Of a stretch of DNA of 64,000 nucleotides, positions 1 through 7,723 are shown piece after piece (position 1 is the first letter of the stretch; each line of letters opens with the position of its first letter). This stretch comes from an uncultured Chitinophaga sp. (GTDB lineage: Bacteria > Bacteroidota > Bacteroidia > Cytophagales > Cyclobacteriaceae): NCBI GenBank assembly GCA_902168205.1, contig CABHOK010000003.1, positions 2,108,001 to 2,172,000 of the forward strand. The letters are read 5' to 3'. Made by a program: the position numbers and the translations under genes. A model generated the notes under the pieces. That model did no database searches. It saw only the letters and a program-made list of their open reading frames with translations, and had not been told where the DNA came from.

Positions 1-496
1 TGCGGCTCCAATGGTGAATAAACTTTGTGAATTCAAAAGCAATATCGCCATTGGCAAGTACTCCGAGCGGTTGCCCGCGTACTTCATAACCGTGACAATA
101 AGGACAGTGTAACACCGATATACCCCAGCATGCAGCGAAGTCTTTTATAGCGGGCATAACATCCGTTATACCAGTGGCAAATATTACTTTGCGGGAGGTG
201 AAAGATTCTCCGGTCTCCGTTTCAATTGTAAACGCGTTATTGATGTGCGTGGCACGTGTGGCCAGTCCGTTGTGAAAGCGCACCGTTTTGTATTGCAGTA
301 CCTGTTGTTTGGCTGTCTCACGGATTTGTTTGGGAGTTTCTCCATCGTGCGTGATGAAGTTATGTGAATGAGGCGTTTGCTGGTTACACGGCATGCCACT
401 GTCAATAACAAGTACATTTCGAAGGGAGCGCCCCAGCGCCATGGCCGCTGACAGACCTGCATAGCTTCCTCCGACTATTATTACATCATAGCTCAT
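1..496 (-). CDS. NAD(P)/FAD-dependent oxidoreductase, thioredoxin-reductase-like (3' end outside window)
   Basis: Reading leftwards from the ATG at 496, the frame is open to the window edge, so only the N-terminal ~165 residues are present. It starts MSYDVIIVGGSYAGLSAA, an FAD-binding Rossmann motif (GGSYAGLSAA in place of GxGxxG). Further on are an ATG-type motif (FATGITDVMP) and a CPYCHGYE segment matching the redox CxxC of thioredoxin reductases. Such proteins transfer electrons from NAD(P)H through FAD to a disulfide; many short Bacteroidota homologues have no assigned thioredoxin partner. It diverges from the LytTR gene, with a strong palindrome just upstream. Family assignment is firm; the substrate is unknown. 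Confidence 0.88.
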   Translation of the reverse strand, partial: MSYDVIIVGGSYAGLSAAMALGRSLRNVLVIDSGMPCNQQTPHSHNFITHDGETPKQIRETAKQQVLQYKTVRFHNGLATRATHINNAFTIETETGESFTSRKVIFATGITDVMPAIKDFAACWGISVLHCPYCHGYEVRGQPLGVLANGDIAFEFTKFIHHWSR

Positions 497-536
497 AATC
501 ATATTGAAGTTTGGATCGGGGCGAAGATAGTATGGT

Positions 537-573
537 AAAAACATAAATGCAACTTTGTTGCATTTATGTTTTT
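537..573. promoter_or_regulatory. Perfect 17-bp inverted repeat between divergent genes (candidate operator)
   Basis: AAAAACATAAATGCAAC and its exact reverse complement are separated by TTT. It lies about 40 bp upstream of the oxidoreductase start and ~190 bp upstream of the LytTR gene. Both neighbours are transcribed away from it, so a terminator role is unlikely. The core ATGCAAC-TTT-GTTGCAT has the size and symmetry of a Fur/Zur/PerR-type operator. Assignment to any regulator is inference. Confidence 0.6.
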
Positions 574-729
574 ACGATATTACGATGTATACATTAGACG
601 AAAGAGGAGGTGTCTGCGTCATATATAAACAGAAGCATAACAGTTATTCATACCAATCGGCAGTTATCTGCCCCTGGCTATATCTTTCAGCTGTTTTTTG
701 CGTTAGTGATTTTCGAAACCCTTGATAAA

Positions 730-759
730 TTTACCCCACGAAAGCCACGATTTACCCCA
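730..759 (+). promoter_or_regulatory. Direct repeat TTTACCCCA-N12-TTTACCCCA (candidate LytTR binding site)
   Basis: Two identical 9-mers at 730-738 and 751-759 are spaced 21 bp start to start, two helical turns. That is the spacing LytTR domains are known to use on DNA. The pair ends 7 bp before the ATG of the LytTR gene at 767, which suggests autoregulation and argues against the longer reading frame beginning at 722. Confidence 0.55.
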
Positions 760-766
760 AACCCGT

Positions 767-1699
767 ATGAAGGCATTCATCTCACAACTTAATCCGCGAT
801 TTTCTTTTCGCATCGGAGCACACCTTGTTGAAACATTAAAGTCTCCGTTTCCTTATTATCTGAATGATGACCGAAAGAACACGCTGATTCCATTGGGCAT
901 GAGTCTCTTCCTTGTAGTCTTTATGCTGGTGTTCCAGCCCTATAATCCTTATAAGGTGTTGTTGATCGGTACCGTTACCTTCATGGTGCTGTTTGCCAAT
1001 ATTGTTCTTTTACCCAAAGTATTTCCGGCAGTCTTTGATGCGTCCAATTGGACAGTAGGTAAATATATAGTGTTTACTATATGGCAACTTCTACTGGATG
1101 GTATAGTTACGGCCATTGCCCTGGATGTGTTCAACTTTCATCCGGAAGTTGCCTTTGTGGATAAGATATTCAAAGTTTACTTTGGTGTTTTTACCAACGG
1201 AATTATACCGATTGCGCTGGCTACGCTGGTATTGCGTAATCACATGTTACAGGAAAATCTGCGCAGCGCAGTAATGGCCAATTGTGAGCTTGAGAAAATA
1301 CGACTCTTGAAAGAAGATCCGTTGCATACGAAGTCCAATGTTGTCACGATTTATTCGGATACACGTGAGACACTAGACCTGGCCCTGTCTGAGCTTTTAT
1401 ATGTTGAAGCAAGCGATAACTACTCTACTGTATATTGGAAGAATGGACAAGGCATAGAAAAGAAAATGCTGCGAATCAACCTCAAGAATATGGAAAGCCA
1501 GTTGGATAATTATTTTGCTATTCGCTGCCACCGTTCCTTTATTGTTAACATCAATGCTATCGATCACGTTACCGGAAATGCCAACGGTTATAAATTAGGA
1601 ATCAAGGATACTAATTTTTCAGTGCCGGTGTCGCGTGCCAAAGGAAAAGAGGTTATCGAAAAAATAGGACAACTTCGAAATGTATTTGAATTGAACTAA
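767..1699 (+). CDS. Membrane-anchored LytTR-family transcriptional regulator
   Basis: 310 aa from the ATG at 767; the frame extends to 722, but that would place the direct repeat inside the gene. The N-terminal half has four hydrophobic segments (roughly residues 45-165, e.g. SLFLVVFMLVF, VLLIGTVTFMVLFANIVLL, YIVFTIWQLLLDGIVTAIAL). A LytTR DNA-binding domain follows at about residues 200-305, with the typical YVEASDNYSTVYW, IRCHRSFIVNINAI and VPVSRAKGK blocks. There is no receiver domain, so it is not a classical response regulator; the signal probably enters through the membrane part. It is followed, 336 bp later, by a TonB receptor gene that it may control. Confidence 0.85.
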   Translation: MKAFISQLNPRFSFRIGAHLVETLKSPFPYYLNDDRKNTLIPLGMSLFLVVFMLVFQPYNPYKVLLIGTVTFMVLFANIVLLPKVFPAVFDASNWTVGKYIVFTIWQLLLDGIVTAIALDVFNFHPEVAFVDKIFKVYFGVFTNGIIPIALATLVLRNHMLQENLRSAVMANCELEKIRLLKEDPLHTKSNVVTIYSDTRETLDLALSELLYVEASDNYSTVYWKNGQGIEKKMLRINLKNMESQLDNYFAIRCHRSFIVNINAIDHVTGNANGYKLGIKDTNFSVPVSRAKGKEVIEKIGQLRNVFELN

Positions 1700-2035
1700 C
1701 CATTCGTATCACAAACACAGTTATTGATACCACACACTTGTATCTCGTAACTTAAAGCCATCCACTCGCTACATTCGGGTATAGTTATACCTCTGTGCAG
1801 GCTTCATTCGCGTTAGGAAATCAAACAAATAAAACGCTTATGAACGCAATGCTCATCCATCCGGCAGGTATAGTCCTGCGAAGAACTTTTTTATCCTGCG
1901 GGAATTTCCCCGTGTCTCATCATCTGTATATAGTAACCCGACAGCCTCCGGTTGCGGAAGATCGTTTAGGACAATCGAGTATTGTCTTCTGTGAGTCAAT
2001 TAAAAATAGATAATCCCAAAACCCTTTCCCTTACT
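1700..2035. other. Intergenic leader of the TonB receptor gene
   Basis: No convincing gene. Possible short reading frames lack coding character. It holds short GC-rich dyads around 1860-1915 (e.g. CTGCGGGAATTTCCCCG) that could form leader hairpins. The downstream reading frame is open from 1982, but the signal-peptide start at 2036 is preferred. No promoter could be picked confidently. Confidence 0.4.
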
Positions 2036-4444
2036 ATGAAATTACCCCTGTCATTTCGATTTGTAACCGGTATTATTATACTGTTCACGTTTGTTTTCTC
2101 CGACCTGTTCGCACAGTCTACGCAGACTATACGCGGACGCGTTGTTGATGGTGTGAGCAATACTGCACTCGTAGGTGTAAGTGTGATGCTGGTGAGTACG
2201 GATGAAAAAATATATGGAAGTACCACCGATGCCGATGGCCGGTTTCGGATCGACAATGTTCCGGTGGGCCGACACACTATTCGCATTACTTATATAGGAT
2301 ATGAAGAGCAGACTATTCCCAATATTATTGCTACAGCGGGAAAGGAAGTGGTGCTTACCTTAAGTCTCACCGAAAGTGTGAGCCAACTGAATGAAGTTGT
2401 CATAACGGATGATGTAAAGAGCGACAAGACTGCGACAAACAATGATATAGCGGTGGTGAGTGCACGCTCATTCAACGTAGATGATACCAAGCGCTATGCC
2501 GGTGCTATAGGAGATCCTTCGCGCATGGCGGCTAACTTTGCCGGAGTAGTGGGTGGAAATGATTCACGTAACGATATCGTTGTACGCGGAAATTCACCCA
2601 CCGGAATGTTGTGGCAACTGGAAGGACTGAACATTCCGAATCCGAATCATTTTGGAGCATTGGTAAGTACTGGTGGTCCGGTAAGTATACTCAACAATAA
2701 TAATCTTGATAAATCAGATTTCATGACGAGTGCCTTCCCATCACAATATGGAAATGCAACGGCCGGAGTATTTGATCTTCGTCTGCGCGATGGTAACAAT
2801 GAAAAACGCGAGTTGCTCGCGCAGGTAGGCTTCAATGGATTTGAAGTAGGAGCAGAGGGACCATTCTCGAAAAATTCGCAGGCTTCCTATTTAGCGAACT
2901 ATCGCTACTCTACACTGGGTGTATTTCAAACACTGGGTATAGAATTCGGAACGGGTTCGAATACACCGCTCTACCAGGATCTCAATTTCAAAGTGAGTCT
3001 GCCAACCGCACGGGGTGGTAAGTGGACTATATTTGGTCTCGGGGGAATAAGTTCAATTGATTTATTGGGAAGTGAGACGGACCTGAACGAGGATGCCAAT
3101 CTATATGGTACGGAGAATCGTGATTCCTATACTAAATACAGAACGGGTGTAGCCGGCATAAGCTATGAGAAGTCGATCGCGAATACATACCTGCGCTTTA
3201 CCGCGGGAGCGAGTGCTACACGTGAGCAGTTCGATTCTGATTCGCTGGTGCGCAATACAGAGAACGAAGTTACGGAGCGATACCTGCGTGCACAGGGTGA
3301 TATGAATACACAGAAGTATTCATTCAACTTTTATACCCGTACCAAGTTCAATGCACGTAACAGTCTTACGTCCGGTTTTTATATTGACGCTACACAGTTC
3401 GACTTGTTTAACCGCGATATATATGCAAACCTGAATCGCGATACCGTGCGCCTGGATGTAGATAACCAGGTAACCCTATACCAGTTCTTTACAAGCTGGA
3501 AACATCGGTTCAACCAACAACTGGTGTTGAATGCGGGAACGCATGCTCAATATTATTCCCTCAACGAACAATTTGCCGTTGAGCCCCGCGTGAGTCTTCA
3601 ATATATACTTAACAGCAAACAGTCCATCAGCGTTGGCTATGGTATACATAACCAGGCACAGAACGTAACTACCAGTTTTATTCAAACCAAAGCGCCTAGT
3701 GGAGAAGTGTTGCTAACGAATAAAGATCTCGACTTTACAACGAGCCAGCACTATGTACTCACATACGACTGGAATATAGTTGAAAACCTGCGCCTGAAAG
3801 CCGAAGGGTATTACCAGACGTTGTCCAATGTACCGGTGGAGCATAAGTCTTCATCCTTTTCTGCACTGAATACAGGCGTGAGCTTTGCGATAGAGGAAGA
3901 AGACAGTCTGGTAAATAAAGGCACGGGGCGTAACTATGGTATAGAGCTTACGCTGGAGCGTTTTTTCAATAAGGGATATTATTTTTTGATTACTACTTCG
4001 CTGTTCGATTCAAAGTATAAAGGCAGTGATGGCATCAGCCGCAATACAACATTCAATACGCAGTATGTATTCAATGCACTGGCGGGTAAGGAATGGCGTA
4101 TTGGTAAAGCGAAGAATTTCTTTTCCATCAACCTGAAACTTTCCACGATTGGAGGGAAACGTCTTACACCGATTGACTTTGAGCAATCGCAGCTATTTGG
4201 CCGCACGATATACAGGGATAGTGAAGCATTCAGTGAACGACAAGATCCATACTTCCGGGCTGACCTTCGCTTCTCTTATCGAAAAGAGTATAAACGAAGC
4301 ACACTGGAAGTTGCACTTGACCTGCAAAACCTCACCAACAACGAGAATGTTTTTATGCAGAGCTATAACCCGCGCACCAACTCGGTAGTAACGCAGTATC
4401 AGCAATCGTTCTTCCCCGTACCGTATGTACGGTTTACATTTTAA
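2036..4444 (+). CDS. TonB-dependent outer-membrane receptor with carboxypeptidase-regulatory-like domain
   Basis: 802 aa from the ATG at 2036 (signal peptide MKLPLSFRFVTGIIILFTFVFSDLFAQ). Residues ~30-115 form a carboxypeptidase D regulatory-like beta-sandwich (IRGRVVDGVSNTALVGVSV, TDADGRFRIDNVPVGRHTIRITYIGYE). A plug domain follows (~130-260; NDIVVRGNSPTGMLWQLEGLNIPNPNHF), then a long beta-barrel ending in an aromatic C-terminus (PYVRFTF) typical of Bam substrates. These proteins import substrates too large or scarce for porins using TonB energy. There is no SusD partner, so the substrate cannot be read from context. The LytTR regulator lies upstream on the same strand. Confidence 0.88.
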   Translation: MKLPLSFRFVTGIIILFTFVFSDLFAQSTQTIRGRVVDGVSNTALVGVSVMLVSTDEKIYGSTTDADGRFRIDNVPVGRHTIRITYIGYEEQTIPNIIATAGKEVVLTLSLTESVSQLNEVVITDDVKSDKTATNNDIAVVSARSFNVDDTKRYAGAIGDPSRMAANFAGVVGGNDSRNDIVVRGNSPTGMLWQLEGLNIPNPNHFGALVSTGGPVSILNNNNLDKSDFMTSAFPSQYGNATAGVFDLRLRDGNNEKRELLAQVGFNGFEVGAEGPFSKNSQASYLANYRYSTLGVFQTLGIEFGTGSNTPLYQDLNFKVSLPTARGGKWTIFGLGGISSIDLLGSETDLNEDANLYGTENRDSYTKYRTGVAGISYEKSIANTYLRFTAGASATREQFDSDSLVRNTENEVTERYLRAQGDMNTQKYSFNFYTRTKFNARNSLTSGFYIDATQFDLFNRDIYANLNRDTVRLDVDNQVTLYQFFTSWKHRFNQQLVLNAGTHAQYYSLNEQFAVEPRVSLQYILNSKQSISVGYGIHNQAQNVTTSFIQTKAPSGEVLLTNKDLDFTTSQHYVLTYDWNIVENLRLKAEGYYQTLSNVPVEHKSSSFSALNTGVSFAIEEEDSLVNKGTGRNYGIELTLERFFNKGYYFLITTSLFDSKYKGSDGISRNTTFNTQYVFNALAGKEWRIGKAKNFFSINLKLSTIGGKRLTPIDFEQSQLFGRTIYRDSEAFSERQDPYFRADLRFSYRKEYKRSTLEVALDLQNLTNNENVFMQSYNPRTNSVVTQYQQSFFPVPYVRFTF

Positions 4445-4493
4445 TGGTTAGACATATTGGGGTGTACCGGCTGCGAATCGGTAGAGGTGTAAG

Positions 4494-4754
4494 ATGGGAG
4501 CAGCAGTCGGTACTATAATTTTTGTAATTATTGGGATCGCTAATAACTATCGAATGCATAACGGATTGATATGGTCATGGCTGGCAGAAGCTATGCGAGC
4601 TTTGTATGCCGAAGTTATACCTGGCTATGCAACGTCTGTACATTGTTGTGACAATGAGCCTGAGGCTGCATGCGTTTGTAGTGAGTGTATATACCTTCCG
4701 TTAATGATATTGCTGGAAGAGTATCTGGAAGGTGATGAGAATATCCAAATGTAA
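4494..4754 (+). CDS. Possible small cysteine-rich membrane protein
   Basis: 86 aa, not recognised. It begins MGAAVGTIIFVIIGIANNY, a single hydrophobic helix, and contains HCCDNEP and CVCSEC, five cysteines in about fifteen residues. An AGAGG sequence lies about six bases before the ATG. It fills most of the 311-bp space between the TonB receptor and a minus-strand gene. It could be spurious; no homology is recalled. Confidence 0.3.
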   Translation: MGAAVGTIIFVIIGIANNYRMHNGLIWSWLAEAMRALYAEVIPGYATSVHCCDNEPEAACVCSECIYLPLMILLEEYLEGDENIQM

Positions 4755-4755
4755 A

Positions 4756-5253
4756 TCATCCTATAAATAACAACACTGCAAAATTGCTTGAAGGAATTGA
4801 ATCCAAGCTTTGTTTTAGGGCGGCTATTCCTTCTAATTGAGCGGTTGCAATTTGAGGATCATCATTTTCAGAGAAGTCTTTGTTGAATTCAATCAGCTCG
4901 TTGGTAGAGAATTTCTCTGGTATGAGTAATGAAGCATATTTTAATGTATGTTCGTAAGTAAGGATGATAGTTGACTGTTGCCTTCTTTCGATAATTTGAT
5001 CTGCTATTGCATTGTACTCTCCTTCGAAAAGATTGATATTTCTTTTTTCCTGAAGGAAGATCAGCAGGTCTGCCAAAATAAATCCGGACCAGTTAAAATC
5101 AATCAGTTTTTTAGTGTCGTGCAGTATAACAGCGTGAAAGTTGTCAATCGTCTTTTTCGTAAAGAATCCTTTTTGAATTTTTACCTCAGCGGCTTCTACT
5201 AGATTCTGGAGTTTCGCGGTAGAGATAAGTCTGAATTCAGCTAAAGCAGACAT
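4756..5253 (-). CDS. Hypothetical protein
   Basis: 165 aa, ATG start, no signal peptide or membrane segment. Mostly charged and helical (MSALAEFRLISTAKLQNLVEAAEVKIQKGFFTKK at the start), ending in a short hydrophobic tail (SSNFAVLLFIG). I do not recognise the family; size and composition resemble cytoplasmic proteins of immunity or phage-defence neighbourhoods, but nothing shows such a role here. First of five minus-strand genes of unknown or poorly known function (4756-7527). Confidence 0.65.
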   Translation of the reverse strand: MSALAEFRLISTAKLQNLVEAAEVKIQKGFFTKKTIDNFHAVILHDTKKLIDFNWSGFILADLLIFLQEKRNINLFEGEYNAIADQIIERRQQSTIILTYEHTLKYASLLIPEKFSTNELIEFNKDFSENDDPQIATAQLEGIAALKQSLDSIPSSNFAVLLFIG

Positions 5254-5301
5254 AAAGGTTGAGTATAAATCAGTGAATTGTAAATATGTAAAATATACAG
5301 C

Positions 5302-5844
5302 TTAGAAGCTATGAATATTGATTAGATATAACATTACAACAGCAATTGTAAAGAGGGTCAATACTCCTGCAATAGCCCTTCTTTTATTGAACCCAGTAAC
5401 ATAAAAGAATATAAAGCTTCCAATACCAATAATTAGTACAATGGGAATCCAGATAAACATTCCAAGTACTATTATGGTGTATCGTGCTTCGATAGAATCT
5501 GAGATATCAAGCCAGCGTGTGAAAAAGGGTTTTAGCTGTTGCTGTGCTATCGCCTGCCGCCAGGTTTCTTTGTCTTGAAATAACTGTGGCTGATTCGTTG
5601 TCTCATTAAAGATGAAGTAGTAATTCTTGCCGAAGCCTATGATATGATTTTTATAGAAATACCATTCTTTCAGATTTTTAATCGAGGACTCAAAACCTAT
5701 TAAGACAGGAGTTTCAGAGTAGGGATCACAATCACAAATTACATGTCCACCGGGAGTCTTGAATTGAATTTCTCCCATTCCTACGCGGGCGTAAGCTTCG
5801 ATGAAGTTAAGCAATAAAATGCCAATGACTATTATGGATTTCAT
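5302..5844 (-). CDS. Hypothetical envelope protein with C-terminal membrane segments
   Basis: 180 aa, ATG start. N-terminal signal (MKSIIVIGILLLNFIEAYA), a ~100-residue extracytoplasmic region with a CDCD motif near residue 38, then two hydrophobic helices near residues 125-150 and 156-175. It would be anchored with the middle domain outside the cytoplasm. No family recognised. Same orientation as its minus-strand neighbours; the 48-70 bp spacings allow co-transcription. Confidence 0.65.
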   Translation of the reverse strand: MKSIIVIGILLLNFIEAYARVGMGEIQFKTPGGHVICDCDPYSETPVLIGFESSIKNLKEWYFYKNHIIGFGKNYYFIFNETTNQPQLFQDKETWRQAIAQQQLKPFFTRWLDISDSIEARYTIIVLGMFIWIPIVLIIGIGSFIFFYVTGFNKRRAIAGVLTLFTIAVVMLYLINIHSF

Positions 5845-5913
5845 CTTCAGTCATTCTTAACGAAAGATGTTGCGAAAAGATACCTGTTAAAGATTTATAA
5901 AGTTGTGTACAGA

Positions 5914-6435
5914 CTATAAAACTTCTCGCGCCAACGTAACCACCTGCATAGCTGTTTTCAGGTTTCGCTTTTGGAGATCTTTCAGGTTGATATCGTATCG
6001 TATCCGGTTTTCGATGGTAGTGAAGCTGACACCGGCTCCTTCCAGGTGAAGCCGCTCCCGTTCGGTTACAATCATGATGGGTTTACCATCCGTTAGTTTC
6101 AAGACTTCAGAAAGCAGATTACTTTTTTCATCTGCCACATATACTATACATGCATCCGTAACGTCCGCCAGGTTATCGGTTTTGATCACGTGACCTTTGG
6201 CACCTGAAAATATTTTTCCGTCCATGCTTTTTTGTAATTCTTCGAATGCCTGCGTTTGTCCGAGCACGATGATTTTGAAATCACCTGTTAGCGCTGGCCA
6301 CGAACTATACTTAGTAATGCTCTGAACATATAGAGCATAGGATCGGTGCGCACTTACCTGCGCATGCGAGGGACGGTGCATGGATACTATAAGCCATGCT
6401 GACACTATAACAATACGTAGAGACAAGGTTTTCAA
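5914..6435 (-). CDS. YfiR-like periplasmic protein (DUF4154 family), first of three in the window
   Basis: 173 aa from a TTG start at 6435, needed because the signal peptide (MKTLSLRIVIVSAWLIVSMHRPSHAQ) begins there. The mature part has the YfiR outline: aromatic/hydrophobic N-terminus (YALYVQSITKYSSWP), FKIIVLGQ, a central ACIVYVADEK strand, IMIVTE and GAGVSFTTIENRIRYDINL. In Pseudomonas, YfiR is a periplasmic repressor of a diguanylate cyclase; no cyclase gene lies nearby here. It is clearly more diverged than the closely related pair at 41 and 49 kb and has no TonB receptor next to it. Confidence 0.75.
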   Translation of the reverse strand: MKTLSLRIVIVSAWLIVSMHRPSHAQVSAHRSYALYVQSITKYSSWPALTGDFKIIVLGQTQAFEELQKSMDGKIFSGAKGHVIKTDNLADVTDACIVYVADEKSNLLSEVLKLTDGKPIMIVTERERLHLEGAGVSFTTIENRIRYDINLKDLQKRNLKTAMQVVTLAREVL

Positions 6436-6583
6436 ATAAGGGATTCAATGATACCTCTTTGAATTTTGTCGCGAAATACCCCAATTGTTGTTGGTTCGGT
6501 TGTATACTTTATATTTAGGTATGGTATAGGGCCATTAATTCACTTGGAGTGCGAGGCATCTGCCTCTTACGTGAACATATTTT

Positions 6584-7045
6584 TTAGATATTTATTCTGA
6601 TTCGCGTAGTTAGCCTGTCCTTCAGATATTGCTGCAAGCCAGCGAGGTCGTCCTTCTTTTCGATCTCTTTCAAGGGGAATTTATCTTTTTTGCTTGATAT
6701 AGTTCTAAATCGCAGTATCGTTCCGTTTCGGGTGGATGAATACAGACAGTAACATCCCAACAGGAATGGTATCACTGGGATGATGATCTGCTCAATATAA
6801 ATGACGTTGACTTCCTGGTTGCCGATTACATGCAACGCACGAAGTATATAGAAGATAGCAATACCAACGAGCACGATTCCGAACGTTAATATAGCGGCCC
6901 AATTATTTAGCTCTTTTCCTTTTTCGATTGTAACACTTTCAATGTCTGAGAACGGAATGGTTTCATAGTTGAACCGACTTCTCAATAAATGTATACCTTG
7001 ATCGGAGAGTCCGAATTCTGTTGTTTCGTACGCGTATTCTTTCAT
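6584..7045 (-). CDS. Hypothetical membrane protein with PH-like N-terminus
   Basis: 153 aa from the ATG at 7045, chosen because the longer frame starts with TTG inside the upstream gene. The N-terminus (YETTEFGLSDQGIHLLRSRF, IPFSDIESVTIEKGK) resembles bacterial PH-like domains. Two hydrophobic helices follow (WAAILTFGIVLVGIAIFYIL, IIIPVIPFLLGCYCLY), then a cytoplasmic tail (FRTISSKKDKFPLKEIEKKDD). Separated from the upstream gene by 11 bp, so probably co-transcribed. Function unknown. Confidence 0.65.
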   Translation of the reverse strand: MKEYAYETTEFGLSDQGIHLLRSRFNYETIPFSDIESVTIEKGKELNNWAAILTFGIVLVGIAIFYILRALHVIGNQEVNVIYIEQIIIPVIPFLLGCYCLYSSTRNGTILRFRTISSKKDKFPLKEIEKKDDLAGLQQYLKDRLTTRIRINI

Positions 7046-7056
7046 TAAGGGTATAG

Positions 7057-7527
7057 CTATTTGTCTTTGGTTTTCTTCCAAGTAGTTATAGCACGGTTAA
7101 AGAATGTCCAGACTTCCGTGCTGTCACCATCAATATATACATGAAAATTTGTGCCATCGTGTTTCGTGATTTTTAAGAACGAGGCATACGTTAATGACTT
7201 CGTCAGGTCTTTGGTTTTGATGGAGTCAATCTCAGCGTAGAAAGCGGATTGTATAGAGTTCTTGGAAGAGTCCATTTTGTCGATCCAATAGGAGGCGAGT
7301 CTTTTATCTGTAAAGAAGTTACCGCTGGTTTTTAGATCGGCTTGTGTATCGAAAAGTATAATTTTTTCTTCGTCAAGTAGACCCAGACTCTTTATGTAGT
7401 TTAGTTGTGAAGTTGATAGTTCGTCAACCTGCTTTGATTTATAACTACAGCTGATATACAACGATGACAGGATCACCATTGTCATTATACCTGTGTATCT
7501 CAGTTTTCGATTCCGGGGCGCAGTCAT
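7057..7527 (-). CDS. Hypothetical secreted or lipid-anchored protein
   Basis: 156 aa from the ATG at 7527; the open frame four codons longer starts with TTG. The N-terminus has a basic stretch and a hydrophobic core followed by Cys (MVILSSLYISCSY), a possible but imperfect lipobox. The rest is soluble and charged; no family recognised. It starts the run of minus-strand genes 7527 to 4756 and is probably transcribed with the PH-like membrane protein 11 bp downstream. It diverges from the receptor gene at 7724. Confidence 0.6.
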   Translation of the reverse strand: MTAPRNRKLRYTGIMTMVILSSLYISCSYKSKQVDELSTSQLNYIKSLGLLDEEKIILFDTQADLKTSGNFFTDKRLASYWIDKMDSSKNSIQSAFYAEIDSIKTKDLTKSLTYASFLKITKHDGTNFHVYIDGDSTEVWTFFNRAITTWKKTKDK

Positions 7528-7723
7528 TTTGAATACCAACGATTACTTTATTATGAATCCAAAAATAATCAATTTGAGAAGACAAACGGCAGGCTAAGTC
7601 CGGAATTGTGAATGGATTGAATCAGCAGTTGTTCCGTTGTATTTTCTTCAATTCAGAATTTCTCCAAAATCCATTATCAGCTTGCGGTCGATTCAGTTGT
7701 AACCCAAATCCACAGTTTCGATC

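Noticed and set aside
184-462. 92-residue minus-strand reading frame
   Set aside because: Wrong frame; the real minus-strand gene is the oxidoreductase from 496 through the window edge.
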